Positions 7,959-18,300 of a stretch of DNA of 46,582 nt are shown here, one piece after another. The notes beneath the pieces are model-generated. The model searched no databases, was not told the DNA's origin, and saw only the letters and a program-made list of their open reading frames with translations. The position numbers were made by a program, and so were the translations under genes. Origin of the DNA: Rubrivivax sp. (GTDB lineage: Bacteria > Pseudomonadota > Gammaproteobacteria > Burkholderiales > Burkholderiaceae_C). The number at the start of each line of letters is the position of its first letter. Positions within the stretch are counted from its first letter, which is position 1. The stretch is from positions 1 to 46,582 of the forward strand of contig JAHECD010000024.1 of assembly GCA_024641945.1 (NCBI GenBank). The letters run 5' to 3'.

Positions 7959-7978
7959 GCGGGCAGACAGACGCCCGC
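7959..7978 (-). terminator. Candidate hairpin downstream of amn
   Basis: GCGGGC (7959-7964) and GCCCGC (7973-7978) form a 6-bp GC stem with an 8-base loop, about 45 bases after the amn stop in its direction of transcription. No T-tract follows. It could attenuate read-through into the EF-G paralogue. The rest of 7754-8021 shows no gene. Confidence 0.3.
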
Positions 7979-8021
7979 CCCGACGCCACGGTGGGCGCTT
8001 CGAGAGCTGCGCTCCTGTGCC

Positions 8022-9503
8022 CTACTGGAACGCCACTTCCGCAAAGCTCCGGAGCTTGCGGCTGTGCAGCTGATCGAGCCGCTGTGCGCGCAGCAGCTCC
8101 ATCGCGCGCAGACCGATGCGCAGGTGCTGGTCGACGCGTTCGCGGTAGAAGGTGTTGGCCATGCCCGGCAGCTTGATCTCGCCGTGCAGCGGTTTGTCGC
8201 TCACACACAGCAACGTGCCATAAGGCACGCGGAAACGGAAACCGTTGGCCGCGATGGTGGCGCTTTCCATGTCGAGCGCGACCGCGCGGCTCTGGCTGAA
8301 CCGCTGCTCGGGGCCCGGGTGTGGCAGCAATTCCCAATTGCGGTTGTCGGTGGACGCCACCGTGCCGGTACGAAGAATCCCCTTGAGTTCCCAGCCCGAC
8401 AGCTGCGTCACGTCGGCCACGGCCTGCTCGAGCGCGACCTGGATCTCCGCCAGCGCCGGGATCGGCACCCACAGCGGCAACTCCTCGTCGAGCACATGGT
8501 CCTCGCGCACGTAACCGTGCGCCAGCACATAGTCGCCCAATTGCTGCGTATTGCGCAGGCCGGCGCAATGTCCCAGCATCAGCCACGCATGGGGCCGCAG
8601 CACGGCGATGTGGTCGGTGATCGTCTTGGCATTCGCCGGCCCGACACCGATGTTGACCATCGTCACGCCGCTGCCGTCCGGCCGCACCAGATGGTAGGCC
8701 GGCATCTGTGGCAGGCGCGGAGGCGGCGCCCCAAGCGCGTCACCGGGCTCGGCCGGCAACCCTGTACGTCGCGTGATGACGTTGCCCGGCTCGACGAACG
8801 CCACATATTCGCAGGCCGGATCGGCCATCAATGTGTGCCCGAGCTTGATGAACTCGTCGATGTAGAACTGGTAGTTCGTGAAGAGCACGAAGTTCTGGAA
8901 GTGCTCGGGCACGGTGCCCGTGTAATGGCGCAGCCGGTGCAGCGAGTAGTCGACACGCGCGGCCGTGAACAGCGACAGCGGGTGCGGCACGCCGGCGGCG
9001 GGCTCGAACGTGCCGTTGGCGATGCCGTCGTCCATCGCGGCCAGGTCGGGCAGATCGAACAGGTCACGCATCAGCAGGCGACGCTCGGCGCCGAGGGTGC
9101 CTTCGAGGTGGTCGCCCTCGGCCAGCGAGAAGTGCACCGGGATCGGTTGCGTGCTCGTGCCCACCTCGAGCGAGACGCCGTGGTTCTTCAGCAGAAGGCG
9201 GAACTGCTCGCGGTAATAGCCGGCAAAGAGGTCCGGTCGCGTCAGCGTCGTCTCGTAGGTGCCGGGTCCGGCGACAAATCCGTAGGCCTTGCGCGAATCG
9301 CGCCGCGCCACGGTGTCCACGCGCACGCGCACGAACGGGTAGAAGGCACGCACGTGCTGGCCGTCGTCGTTGCCGGCGACGAAATGCTGCAACGCCGACC
9401 GCAGGTGGTCCACGCTGCCCTGGTAGATGGCCTGCACCTGTGCAAATGCGGCGTCGGCATCGTCGAACCGCGCGGGGGCGATGAACAGGGGCAGCGAAGT
9501 CAT
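8022..9503 (-). CDS. amn: AMP nucleosidase
   Basis: 493 residues from ATG 9503, close to the length of the E. coli enzyme (484). It hydrolyses AMP to adenine and ribose 5-phosphate, lowering the AMP pool. The N-terminal AMP-nucleosidase-specific domain (about 10-180, with RPDLFAGYYREQFRLLL) is followed by a purine nucleoside phosphorylase-like fold: MVNIGVGPANAKTITDHIAVLRPHAWLMLGHCAGL near 295-330, DHVLDEELPLWVPIP, and SRAVALDMESATIAANG near 420, where the Asp/Glu of the MES-type motif contacts the ribose. The frame is open upstream of 9503, but the family N-terminus and a weak GGAAAGAG sequence support this start. It follows the lipid-kinase-like gene by 49 bases. Confidence 0.9.
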   Translation of the reverse strand: MTSLPLFIAPARFDDADAAFAQVQAIYQGSVDHLRSALQHFVAGNDDGQHVRAFYPFVRVRVDTVARRDSRKAYGFVAGPGTYETTLTRPDLFAGYYREQFRLLLKNHGVSLEVGTSTQPIPVHFSLAEGDHLEGTLGAERRLLMRDLFDLPDLAAMDDGIANGTFEPAAGVPHPLSLFTAARVDYSLHRLRHYTGTVPEHFQNFVLFTNYQFYIDEFIKLGHTLMADPACEYVAFVEPGNVITRRTGLPAEPGDALGAPPPRLPQMPAYHLVRPDGSGVTMVNIGVGPANAKTITDHIAVLRPHAWLMLGHCAGLRNTQQLGDYVLAHGYVREDHVLDEELPLWVPIPALAEIQVALEQAVADVTQLSGWELKGILRTGTVASTDNRNWELLPHPGPEQRFSQSRAVALDMESATIAANGFRFRVPYGTLLCVSDKPLHGEIKLPGMANTFYRERVDQHLRIGLRAMELLRAQRLDQLHSRKLRSFAEVAFQ

Positions 9504-9552
9504 GGGGGCTCTTTCCGTCGTCGTTCCTGGGCTGGAGTCGACGATTGTCGGT

Positions 9553-10467
9553 TCACCCGACAGACGCCGCCCGCCGGACCACCTGCAAGGCCGCCGGCAG
9601 CACGCGAACTCGCCATGCATGTGCCATGCCTGCCGACTCGCCGTCGCCGGCCAATGGCACGGGCACGCCACACGCGGCACGCATCTCGACAAACGGACAC
9701 GTCATGACACGGGCGTGGCTGAGGTGACGCCCGGCCAGCAGGCGGGGGAGCATCGCCAGCGTGCCTGCGCGCCCGAAGCGGCCGGCAATCAACAGGTCGA
9801 GGCGGCCATCGTCGATGCGCGCGTGTGGTACGGCCGGCATGCCGCTGCCGAAAGTCGGCGTATTGAGCACCGAGGCAAACAATGCCGGGCCGGCGTGGAT
9901 CGGTGCGCCATCCAGTTCCACGCGCATGGGCCAGTTGCACAACGCTGCCAGCTCGCCCATGGTGGCCCAAAGGTAACGCGGCAATCCGCGCAATACGGCG
10001 GGCCCGCGCAGCGCACGCTCGCCCACTGCAGAATCGAAGCCCGCGGTAAAGCTGCTCGCAAACAGCGTGCGCCGGCCGTCCGCCACACATTCCCCGAGGT
10101 CCATCGGTCGGGCGGTTGCGTGCAGGCCATGGTCGAGCGCCGCTTTCCAGTCGAGCCCCGCCAAGCCAAGCGCACGGGCCGTATCGTTTCCGCTGCCCAC
10201 TGGCACCAGGGCGAGCTCGCAGCGCGCTTCCACCAGAGCCGGCAGCATGCGGTGCACGGTGCCGTCTCCCCCTACGAGCACGACACGCTTGGGCAGCGGC
10301 GCCTGCATGAGCAGCGCGCCCGCCCGATCGATGCTATCGACGGCATGACAGTGCACCCCCGGTGCGGCCTGCCCGAGCCACTGCACGATGGCCCGATGCA
10401 ATCGCTGCGCGCGCCCACCGCCGGCACGCGGGTTCAGCAGGACCAGGGTCGAAGCGGCCTTTGGCAT
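9553..10467 (-). CDS. Diacylglycerol kinase-family protein (YegS/LCB5-like)
   Basis: 304 residues from ATG 10467 (MPKAASTLVLLNPRAGGG). The DAGK catalytic domain is clear: LLNPRAGGGRAQRL at the N-terminus, VVLVGGDGTVHRML (GGDGT nucleotide-binding loop, about 62-75) and VPVGSGNDTARALGL (about 88-102). The C-terminal beta-rich lobe carries ARIDDGRLDLLI, as in YegS/DgkB-type lipid kinases. It probably phosphorylates a diacylglycerol-like or sphingoid lipid at the membrane; the exact substrate is not deducible. An upstream in-frame ATG at 10509 would overlap the divergent gene start, so 10467 is chosen, leaving 40 bases for two divergent promoters. Confidence 0.85.
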   Translation of the reverse strand: MPKAASTLVLLNPRAGGGRAQRLHRAIVQWLGQAAPGVHCHAVDSIDRAGALLMQAPLPKRVVLVGGDGTVHRMLPALVEARCELALVPVGSGNDTARALGLAGLDWKAALDHGLHATARPMDLGECVADGRRTLFASSFTAGFDSAVGERALRGPAVLRGLPRYLWATMGELAALCNWPMRVELDGAPIHAGPALFASVLNTPTFGSGMPAVPHARIDDGRLDLLIAGRFGRAGTLAMLPRLLAGRHLSHARVMTCPFVEMRAACGVPVPLAGDGESAGMAHAWRVRVLPAALQVVRRAASVG

Positions 10468-10507
10468 CGCCGGATTCTCCACGGCGCCGCCTGCGACACT
10501 GTGCGCC

Positions 10508-11536
10508 ATGACCCAACTTCTGCCCGAGGTGCCTCCGGCCAACTGGTCCACTTTGCCCGTCGCGACCTGCAATCTGCTCAACCTGGCGTTGCCCGGGCGG
10601 GTCTTCTACGACGGACAACCGGCCTACGATGACGCCGAGCACGACCGCAAGGTCGAGTGGCTGGGGAGCATGCTGGCGCGCATGAACGCCGACATCGTGG
10701 GCTTCCAGGAAGTCTGGGACGAGCCTGCGTTGAAGTCGGCCGTGGCGCGCAGCGGCCTGCGTTATGCCCACGTGCTGGCGCCCGGTGCCGAGACCGGCGC
10801 CGTGGGAACGCCGCGGGTCGGGCTGGCCACGCGCTTGGCCGTGGAGAACGTCGAATCGGTGCAAGACTTTGCGCCCGAGGAGCAAGTCGTCGTGCCTGAA
10901 ATCGGTGTGCATGCGCGGTTCGAGCGGCCGGTGCTGAAGGCCACGCTGCGCCCGCGGCACGGCCCTGTCCTTCATGTGCTCGTGGCGCACCTGAAGAGCA
11001 AGCGACCCAAGTACCTGCAGGACGCAGCGGGCAACCCGATCGAGGATCGCGACAACCCGGTCATCACGGTGCGCGCCACCTTGCGCTCGCTGATGATGCG
11101 CGCCGCCGAATCGGCGGCCCTGCGCGGGCTGGTGCTGCGCCTGATCGCGCGTACCCGCGAACCGCTCGTGCTGCTGGGCGACATGAACGACGGCCCGCAC
11201 TCGGTGACGAGCCAGATGATCGCGGCGACGCAGGCAGTGGCCTACGACCGCCAGGCCCGTGACGTCGCCCTTTTCCATGCCTGGGACGTACAGACCGAGC
11301 CTGCGCTCAAGCGCGACATGGCCTACTCGCATATTTTCCAGGGCTGGCCCGACCTGCTTGACCAGATCTGGGTGAGCGAGGAGTTCGTCGGTGGCTCGAA
11401 GTACGCCCTCGGCGACGTTCGCCGCGTCGAGGTCTTCAATGATCACCTGCACGAAAGCCGCGAACGCTGGCGAAGTGACCACGGCTTCGTGCGCGCGCTT
11501 CTGCGCCTGCGGGTCGATCGCGTGCCATCGGATTGA
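10508..11536 (+). CDS. Endonuclease/exonuclease/phosphatase family protein
   Basis: 342 residues from ATG 10508. The metal-dependent EEP fold is shown by ATCNLLNLALP (N-terminal Asn), IVGFQEVWDEP (Glu metal ligand, near 65), HVLVAHLKSKRP (catalytic His near 160), VLLGDMNDGPHSVTS (Asp/Asn pair near 225) and RSDHGFVRA at the end (Asp-His). Family members hydrolyse phosphodiester bonds in nucleic acids, inositol phosphates or sphingomyelin; the target here is not known. There is no signal peptide, so it is probably cytoplasmic. It is divergent from the lipid-kinase gene, and the following gene is about 86 bases downstream. Confidence 0.85.
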   Translation: MTQLLPEVPPANWSTLPVATCNLLNLALPGRVFYDGQPAYDDAEHDRKVEWLGSMLARMNADIVGFQEVWDEPALKSAVARSGLRYAHVLAPGAETGAVGTPRVGLATRLAVENVESVQDFAPEEQVVVPEIGVHARFERPVLKATLRPRHGPVLHVLVAHLKSKRPKYLQDAAGNPIEDRDNPVITVRATLRSLMMRAAESAALRGLVLRLIARTREPLVLLGDMNDGPHSVTSQMIAATQAVAYDRQARDVALFHAWDVQTEPALKRDMAYSHIFQGWPDLLDQIWVSEEFVGGSKYALGDVRRVEVFNDHLHESRERWRSDHGFVRALLRLRVDRVPSD

Positions 11537-11622
11537 CAGAAGACAACGCGGGCCAATGCCGGGGCGCGGAGCATCGCATCAGGGCGGGCCCACCGGGCCC
11601 GCGGAATCTGAGGAGACCGATC

Positions 11623-12126
11623 ATGTCCGTCAGGAATGTCGCCGCTGTGGCCGGCTTGCTGGGATCTGCCATGGGGGCTCTGGCCCAGGCACCTGCGGCG
11701 ACGCACACCATCCGCGTGCTTACCCCGGAGGCGGCTCAGAAGGCCGTCCTGGCCGCACTGGCCGATTGCAGGCGGCGTGGGTTCCAGGTGGCCGTGGCGG
11801 TGGTCGACCGTTCAGGGGTCGCGCAGGCCCTGATTCGCGACCGCTTCGCTGGTGCACACACACCCGATGTCGCCACCGACAAGGCCTGGACGGCGGTGAG
11901 TTTCCGTACCGACACGACCGAACTCGCCCGCACCACGCAGCCGGGCCAGGCATCGTCCGGACTGCGCAGCGTGCCCCGCTTCACGGCCGTGGGGGGTGGC
12001 GTGGTGATCCAGGCCGCGGGTTCGGTCATCGGCGGGCTGGGCGTCTCGGGTGCGCCGAGCGGAGAGTCCGACGAGGCATGCGCAAAGGCGGGGCTGGCCA
12101 GCGTGCAGGACGAACTCGAGCTCTAG
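11623..12126 (+). CDS. Exported GlcG/HbpS-like protein (DUF336)
   Basis: 167 residues. ATG 11623 is preceded by GAGGAG with a suitable spacer, although the frame is open back to 11533. The N-terminus is a signal peptide (NVAAVAGLLGSAMGALAQ then APAATH). The mature part is a GlcG/HbpS (heme-degrading/PduO C-terminal-like) domain: LTPEAAQKAVLAALADCRRRG, VAVAVVDRSGVAQALIRDRFAGAHTPDVATDKAWTAVSF, and the glycine-rich AVGGGVVIQAAGSVIGGLGVSG. GlcG-type domains occur as small-molecule or heme-binding modules; exported versions often accompany redox enzymes. Specific function unknown. Confidence 0.8.
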   Translation: MSVRNVAAVAGLLGSAMGALAQAPAATHTIRVLTPEAAQKAVLAALADCRRRGFQVAVAVVDRSGVAQALIRDRFAGAHTPDVATDKAWTAVSFRTDTTELARTTQPGQASSGLRSVPRFTAVGGGVVIQAAGSVIGGLGVSGAPSGESDEACAKAGLASVQDELEL

Positions 12127-12184
12127 CGTGCACGGCGCGCCTGCACGCAGGCGTGCCATGGTCGGGCTGTGCGACAGTGCGGGC

Positions 12185-13402
12185 ATGAAGGTTTCTGCAT
12201 GGCACCGCGCGGTGCGGGCTGCAAGTCTGCTCGCTGCGGTGATGGGCGCCGACACATCCGCCTTTGCGGCCGATGACGGCGATTTCGCACGCTGCCTTTC
12301 CGAGCTGCGGCCAATGGCCCAGCGCGAAGGGGTCGACGCGGCCGTCTTCGCCAAGATGACTGCGGCGTTGCAGCCTGACCCGTCGGTCATCGACCTGCTC
12401 GACAACCAACCCGAGTTCAAGACGCCGATCTGGGACTACCTGGCTTCGCTCGTCGACGACGAGCGGGTCGCCGATGGCCGTGCCGCACTGGCGCAGTGGC
12501 GAACGGTGCTCGACGACGTGCAGCGTCGTTTCGGTGTCGACCCAGCCACGGTGGTGGCCGTCTGGGGCGTGGAAAGCAACTTCGGACGCAGCTTCGGCAA
12601 GCGCCCGATCGTGGCGTCGCTTGCGAACCTGTCGTGTTTTGGCCGCCGCCAGGCGTATTTTCGGGGCGAGCTCTTCAGCGCCATGAAGATCGTCCAGCGT
12701 GGCGACGTGCCGGCGGATGCGATGGTGGGGTCGTGGGCCGGCGCTTTCGGGCACACCCAATTCATGCCGTCGACCTACCTGCGCCTGGCGGTCGATTTCG
12801 ATGGGGATGGTCGGCGCGATCTGGTCGGCAGCATTCCCGATGCGCTGGCATCGACCGCCAATTTTCTCGCCCGCGGCGGCTGGCACGCCGGCGAGCCCTG
12901 GGGCTATGAGCTCCGGTTGCCCAAAGGCTTCGACGCCGGCATGGCGGGCCGGCGCAATCGGCGGGCACTTTCCGAGTGGGCGTCGCGTGGCGTGCGGCGT
13001 GTGAACGGCGATGCACTCGACGGCCCCGCCGCGGGCGCCGCCGTGCTGCTGCCGGCCGGGGCCAATGGACCGGCGTTCATCGTGTTCAGGAATTTCGATG
13101 CGATCTATGGTTACAACGCCGCAGAAAGCTATGCGCTCGCGATCGCCCACCTGGCCGACCGCCTGCGCGGCGGCGGCGCATTCGAAACAAGCTGGCCGAC
13201 CGACGACCCCGGGCTGTCGCGCGTCGAGCGGCGCGAGTTGCAGCGGCTGTTGCTCGAGCGCGGGCACGCCATCGGCGAGGTCGACGGCGTGCTGGGCGCG
13301 GCGTCGCGCGCGGCCATCAAGGTCGAACAGCAACGCCTCGGATTCAACGTCGACGGCCGCGCCGGACAGAAACTGCTCCATCAACTGCGCGGCCCGTCGT
13401 AG
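12185..13402 (+). CDS. Lytic murein transglycosylase B-like (SLT_2 + peptidoglycan-binding domain)
   Basis: 405 residues from ATG 12185, with a signal peptide ending ...GADTSAFA before ADDGD; no lipobox cysteine, so it should be a soluble periplasmic enzyme. Domain 1 (about 35-320) is the MltB fold: DNQPEFKTPIWDY, then the catalytic Glu130 in WGVESNFGRSFG, and AGAFGHTQFMPSTY further on. Domain 2 (about 335-400) is a PG_binding_1 module, LQRLLLERGHAIGEVDGVLG...AIKVEQQRLG. It cleaves the MurNAc-GlcNAc bond of peptidoglycan forming 1,6-anhydro ends. Start choice: the open frame begins at 12050, but only M at 12185 yields a signal peptide. Confidence 0.9.
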   Translation: MKVSAWHRAVRAASLLAAVMGADTSAFAADDGDFARCLSELRPMAQREGVDAAVFAKMTAALQPDPSVIDLLDNQPEFKTPIWDYLASLVDDERVADGRAALAQWRTVLDDVQRRFGVDPATVVAVWGVESNFGRSFGKRPIVASLANLSCFGRRQAYFRGELFSAMKIVQRGDVPADAMVGSWAGAFGHTQFMPSTYLRLAVDFDGDGRRDLVGSIPDALASTANFLARGGWHAGEPWGYELRLPKGFDAGMAGRRNRRALSEWASRGVRRVNGDALDGPAAGAAVLLPAGANGPAFIVFRNFDAIYGYNAAESYALAIAHLADRLRGGGAFETSWPTDDPGLSRVERRELQRLLLERGHAIGEVDGVLGAASRAAIKVEQQRLGFNVDGRAGQKLLHQLRGPS

Positions 13403-13442
13403 CTGATGTTCGTCTGGACATAGCCGCTGGCTGCTTCCGCTG

Positions 13443-13461
13443 GTGGGGCCTCGACCCCCAC
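13443..13461. terminator. Candidate hairpin between convergent genes
   Basis: GTGGGG (13443-13448) pairs with CCCCAC (13456-13461) around a 7-base loop, exactly in the gap between the transglycosylase stop and the diguanylate cyclase stop. It could serve both strands, but there is no T-run on either side. Confidence 0.35.
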
Positions 13462-13467
13462 ACGAAC

Positions 13468-15300
13468 TCAACCGTCGGATTCGTGGGCTGACGGAGGGGC
13501 CGAGGCGGCCAGCTGGACCTGCTTGCGTCCCGAGCACTTGGCCTCGAGCAGTGCCGCGTCGGCAGCGAGCAGCAGGGCCGACGCACCGCCCGGCACGCAC
13601 AAGGTATCGCTCACGCCCGCCGAGAAGGTTTGTGGTTCGAGGGGAACGCCCGCGAGGGTCGTGCTCTCGTCGCGCCAGCGGCGCAGCAGCCCGAGGACCT
13701 TGCGGCGGGCCGTGCGAGCGTCGGTGTGTGGCAGCAGCATGCAAAACTCTTCGCCACCCCAGCGGCAGGCCAGATCGCTCTTGCGGCAGTAACGCGCGAG
13801 CAGCCGGCCGAAGCCGGCCAGCAGGCGGTCACCGGCGTCGTGCCCGTGGTTGTCGTTGATGGCCTTGAACCAGTCCAGATCGATCATCACGGCGGCGAGC
13901 GGCTGGCCGTCCCGTTGCGCCATCGACAGCATGGCCGGCACCACATCGTTCAGGTGGCGGCGGTTGAACAGCCCGGTCAGCTCGTCGCGCGTCGCCAGCT
14001 CGCGCAGCGCCGCCTGCAGCGACTGCACCTCCTGCATCTTTCTGGACAGCGCCAGGTTGGCCGCCTCCAGCTCGGCCCGCGCGCGCTCGGTGGCTCGCCG
14101 GCGTGCGTCGTTTTCTTCGAGCTTGTGCTGCAGGCGCAGCAGTTCGGTCTGCAGTGCGGCCGCCTGGTAGCGGGCGCGCGACGCCAGTTCGGCGCGCTCC
14201 ACGTGCAGGCGCTGCCAGACGCGCATGGAGTCGAGCGCCGCGGCAGTACGCCCCATCTGCTCCTGCAGCCGGGAAAGCGTCAACCAGTACAGGCAGCGTA
14301 TGCGCAGGCTGGATCCTTCGGCGCCGCCCTCGCGGCCATCGTCGGCCCAACCCTGCGCTTCTCGCAGCGCCATCAGCGCGTGCGAGAGATCGCCGCGCAG
14401 CGATTCGCGCAACGCTTCCGCCACCGCCAGCTCGAGATGCTCGTCGGGGATCGGCGCGCGCTCGATGGCCAGCGCGCGGTCGACCAGGTCGCTCCCCAGC
14501 GCCTGCTCGCCGGCCTGCAACGCCGCCACGGCCAGGGTCTCGAAATGCGCGGCCATCGTGCCGCGCCCGCTGGCATCGGCAGGCAGGTTGCACACGGCCC
14601 GCACGTCGGGCAAGGCCTCGCTTGCGCGCCCGAGTTCAGTCAGGCAGATGACCCGGTTGATCAGCAGGACGCTGTGCAGGCGAGGGTTGTGATTCCTGAC
14701 CACGCGCTCGATGCCCTGGTCGATGTGGCGCAGCGCCTCGTGGTAGTCGCCGAGCTGCAAGAGCTCATGTGCGATGTTGCAATGGAGCACCGCGTCGTAG
14801 CCGTGGCTGCGGCCGCGGCGCGAATCGCGCAGTGCCTCGAACATGTAGGCAAAGGCCTGTTCCGACCGGCCTTCGGCCGAATAGCAGCCTGCGATGATGT
14901 TGAGCAGCACGCTGCGCTGCTCGTGCTTGAGGCGCTGCAGGCCCTCATCGCGCAGCGGCAGCACACGCTCCACCGCCTCGCGGAACCGGCCGGCTCGCCA
15001 CAGTGCCCGCGCGAGGCCGGCACCGGCGAGCACGATACCGGCGCGCTCCTCGACGGCGGCAAAGCCCTGCCGAGCCAGCTCGAGTTCATGCTCTGCCTGC
15101 CCCGGCGTGGCGAAATAGAGCAGGTGAAAGCCACGTGCCAGCCGTGCCCATGCCTCCGCCGAGGCATCGTTGGCGGACTGCGCCAGCGTCAGCGCGCGGT
15201 CGGCCAGCGTGATGGCTCTGGCGGAATCCTCGTGCAGCAACCCCCAAGCTCGGCGCGCCAGGCGCATGGCGTCGGTGGAGGACGTTCGCGCCATATCCAT
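13468..15300 (-). CDS. Diguanylate cyclase with TPR-like sensory region (GGDEF)
   Basis: About 610 residues from ATG 15300 (MDMARTSSTDAM); a GTG at 15333 is an alternative. The first 380 residues are helical repeats of TPR type (for example AEAWARLARGFHLLYFATPGQAEHELELARQGF), followed by a short coiled coil (about 385-430, LLRLQHKLEENDARRRATERARAELEAA in outline). The C-terminal GGDEF domain has LFNRRHLNDVVP, IDLDWFKAINDNHGHDAGDRLL and the active-site loop GGEEF. RKSD lies five residues before GGEEF, a complete RxxD inhibitory site, so product inhibition by c-di-GMP is expected. There is no membrane segment, so it is a cytosolic enzyme making c-di-GMP from GTP, with the TPR part a likely partner-binding input. 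Confidence 0.9.
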   Translation of the reverse strand: MDMARTSSTDAMRLARRAWGLLHEDSARAITLADRALTLAQSANDASAEAWARLARGFHLLYFATPGQAEHELELARQGFAAVEERAGIVLAGAGLARALWRAGRFREAVERVLPLRDEGLQRLKHEQRSVLLNIIAGCYSAEGRSEQAFAYMFEALRDSRRGRSHGYDAVLHCNIAHELLQLGDYHEALRHIDQGIERVVRNHNPRLHSVLLINRVICLTELGRASEALPDVRAVCNLPADASGRGTMAAHFETLAVAALQAGEQALGSDLVDRALAIERAPIPDEHLELAVAEALRESLRGDLSHALMALREAQGWADDGREGGAEGSSLRIRCLYWLTLSRLQEQMGRTAAALDSMRVWQRLHVERAELASRARYQAAALQTELLRLQHKLEENDARRRATERARAELEAANLALSRKMQEVQSLQAALRELATRDELTGLFNRRHLNDVVPAMLSMAQRDGQPLAAVMIDLDWFKAINDNHGHDAGDRLLAGFGRLLARYCRKSDLACRWGGEEFCMLLPHTDARTARRKVLGLLRRWRDESTTLAGVPLEPQTFSAGVSDTLCVPGGASALLLAADAALLEAKCSGRKQVQLAASAPPSAHESDG

Positions 15301-15384
15301 GGGCCCGATTATCGTCGCCGGCAGCCGCGGCACCCACCGGGCCGGACGAGGGGGCGGGCGTGTTCGGCGCGCAGGCCAGACGGG

Positions 15385-18300
15385 CTACATGCTGCGCCGG
15401 TATTGGCCGCCAACCTCGAACAGCGCCGTGGTGATCTGCCCCAGCGAGCAGCATCGGACCGCGTCCATCAGGACCTCGAAAACGTTGCCGTTCTCGATCA
15501 CGGTCTGCTGCAGGCGTTTCACCATGGCCGGCGACTCGCTCGCGTGGCGCGCGTGGAAGTCGGCCAGGCGCTTCAGCTGCGACTGCTTCTCGTCCTCGGT
15601 CGAGCGTGCGAGCTCGATGTGCTCCGGCACCGGCTCGCCATGCGGGTTGCGGAAGGTATTGACGCCGATGATGGGGTACTCGCCGGTGTGCTTGAGCATC
15701 TCGTAGTGCATGCTCTCTTCCTGGATCTTGCTGCGCTGGTAGCCGGTTTCCATGGCGCCGAGCACCCCGCCGCGCTCGGCGATCCGCTCGAACTCGCCCA
15801 GGACCGCTTCCTCGACCAGCTCGGTCAACTCGTCGATGATGAACGAGCCCTGATTCGGGTTCTCGTTCTTCGCCAGGCCCCATTCGCGGTTGATCACGAG
15901 CTGGATCGCCATGGCGCGGCGCACGCTTTCGTCGGTCGGCGTCGTGATCGCCTCGTCGTAGGCATTGGTGTGCAGGCTGTTGGCATTGTCGTAGGTCGCG
16001 ATCAGTGCCTGCAGGGTCGTGCGGATGTCGTTGAAGGCGATCTCCTGCGCGTGCAGGCTGCGGCCGGAGGTCTGGCAGTGGTACTTGAGCTTCTGGCTGC
16101 GCTCGTTGGCACCGTAACGGTCGCGCATCGCGGTGGCCCATATGCGGCGTGCGACACGGCCGATGACGGTGTATTCCGGGTCCATGCCGTTGCTGAAGAA
16201 GAAGCTCAGGTTGGGCGCGAAATCGTCGATGTGCATGCCGCGCGCGAGATAGGCCTCGACGAAGGTGAACCCGTTGCTCAGCGTGAACGCGAGCTGGCTG
16301 ATCGGGTTCGCGCCGGCCTCGGCGATGTGATATCCGCTGATGCTGACCGAGTAGAAGTTGCGCACGTCGTGGTGGACGAAATATTGCGCGATGTCGCCCA
16401 TCACCTTGAGAGAGAACTCGGTCGAGAAAATGCAGGTGTTCTGTCCCTGGTCTTCCTTCAGGATGTCGGCCTGTACCGTGCCACGCACGTTGGCCAGTGT
16501 CCATTCGCGGATCTTGGCGGCTTCGGTATCGGTCGGCTGCCGCCCGTTGTCGAGCGCAAATTTCTCCAGCTGCTGGTCGATCGCCGCGTTCATGAACATC
16601 GCCAGGATGCTCGGCGCCGGGCCGTTGATCGTCATGCTCACGCTGGTGTTCGGCGCGCACAGGTCGAAGCCCGAATACAGCACCTTCAGGTCGTCGAGCG
16701 TGGCGATGCTGACGCCCGAGTTGCCGACCTTGCCGTAGATGTCCGGCCGCGGATCGGGGTCGTTGCCGTACAGCGTGACCGAGTCGAAGGCCGTGCTCAG
16801 CCGCTTCGCCGGCATGCCTTCGCTCACCAGCTTGAAGCGCTTGTTTGTGCGGAACGCGTCGCCCTCGCCGGCGAACATGCGGGTCGGGTCTTCGTTCTCG
16901 CGCTTGAAGGCGAAGACGCCGGCGGTGTACGGGAAGCTGCCAGGCACGTTCTCCAGCAACAGCCACTTCAGCAGTTCGCCGTGGTCTTCGTACGGAGGCA
17001 GGGCAACCTTGCGGATCTTGTTGCCGCTCAGCGTGGTGTGCACGAGCGCGGTGCGCAACTCCTTGTCGCGGATCTTCACGACGTACTCGTCGCCGGCGTA
17101 GGCCCTCTTCATATCGGGCCACATCGCGAGCAGCTTCTTCGCCTGCGGATCGAGATTTGCCTCGCGCTGCTCGGCCAGGTTGATCGCCGCCTCGGCCGCC
17201 TTGGGTTTGTCCGGCTTGCCGACGGCAAGCATCGCGGCTGCGGCGCGCAGTTGCTGGATCTCGCGCGCGAGCGCTGCCTGATCCCTTGCGCGGCGCTTGT
17301 AGCCACGCACGGTATCGGCGATGTCGGCGAGGTACCGCACGCGCGAGCCCGGCACGATGGGGGTCTGGTGTGTGCTGTGCCGCGTGTTCACGCGAGGCAG
17401 CCGGCCCTCGGTCGTCTTCAGGCCGAGCGCGTTCAGGCGCGGCAGCAGCGCCTGGTAGAGCGCCGTCACGCCGTCGTCGTTGAAGCGGCTGGCTATGGTG
17501 CCGAAGACCGGCATCTCGTCCGGCGGGCTCGTGAAGGCCGACTTGTTGCGCTGGACCTGCTTGGCCACGTCGCGCAGTGCATCGCTCGCGCCCTTGCGGT
17601 CGAACTTGTTGATCGCCACGAATTCGGCGAAATCGAGCATGTCGATCTTCTCGAGCTGGCTCGCGGCGCCGAACTCCGGCGTCATCACGTACATCGGCAC
17701 GTCCACCAACGGCACGATCGCCGCGTCGCCCTGGCCGATGCCCGAGGTCTCGACGACGATGAGGTCGAACCCTGCCGCCTTGCAGGCGGTCACCACGTCG
17801 GGCAAGGCCTGGCTGATCTCGCTGCCGAAATCGCGCGTGGCCAGGCTGCGCATGAAGACGCGCGCCGCGCCCGGCGCGCCGGCGGCGGCGCCGGATTCGC
17901 TCCAGGGCGCGATCGCGTTCATCCGGATCCGGTCGCCGAGCAGCGCGCCGCCGCTCTTGCGCCGGCTCGGGTCGATCGAAATCACGGCGATACGCAAGGC
18001 GTCGCCCTGGTCCAGCCGGATGCGGCGGATCAGCTCGTCGGTCAGCGAGGACTTGCCGGCGCCACCCGTGCCCGTGATGCCGAGAACGGGAACCGTTGCG
18101 TTTGCCGCTGCCGCGGCCATCGATGCCCTCAGGTCTTCTTCGGCTGCGCCGTTTTCCAGCGCCGTGATGGCTTGCGACAACGCGCGCCATGCGGCATCCG
18201 TGTGGCCCTGCAACGCGGTCGCGTTCTTCGGTGCGTGCGACGACAGATCGTGGTCGCAGCGCATCACCATCTCGCCGATCATGCCGGCCAGGCCCATGCG

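Noticed and set aside
15086..18190. A 1034-codon minus-strand frame within icmF
   Set aside because: Alternate-frame shadow of icmF; Arg/Gly/Ala-rich without any recognisable motif.
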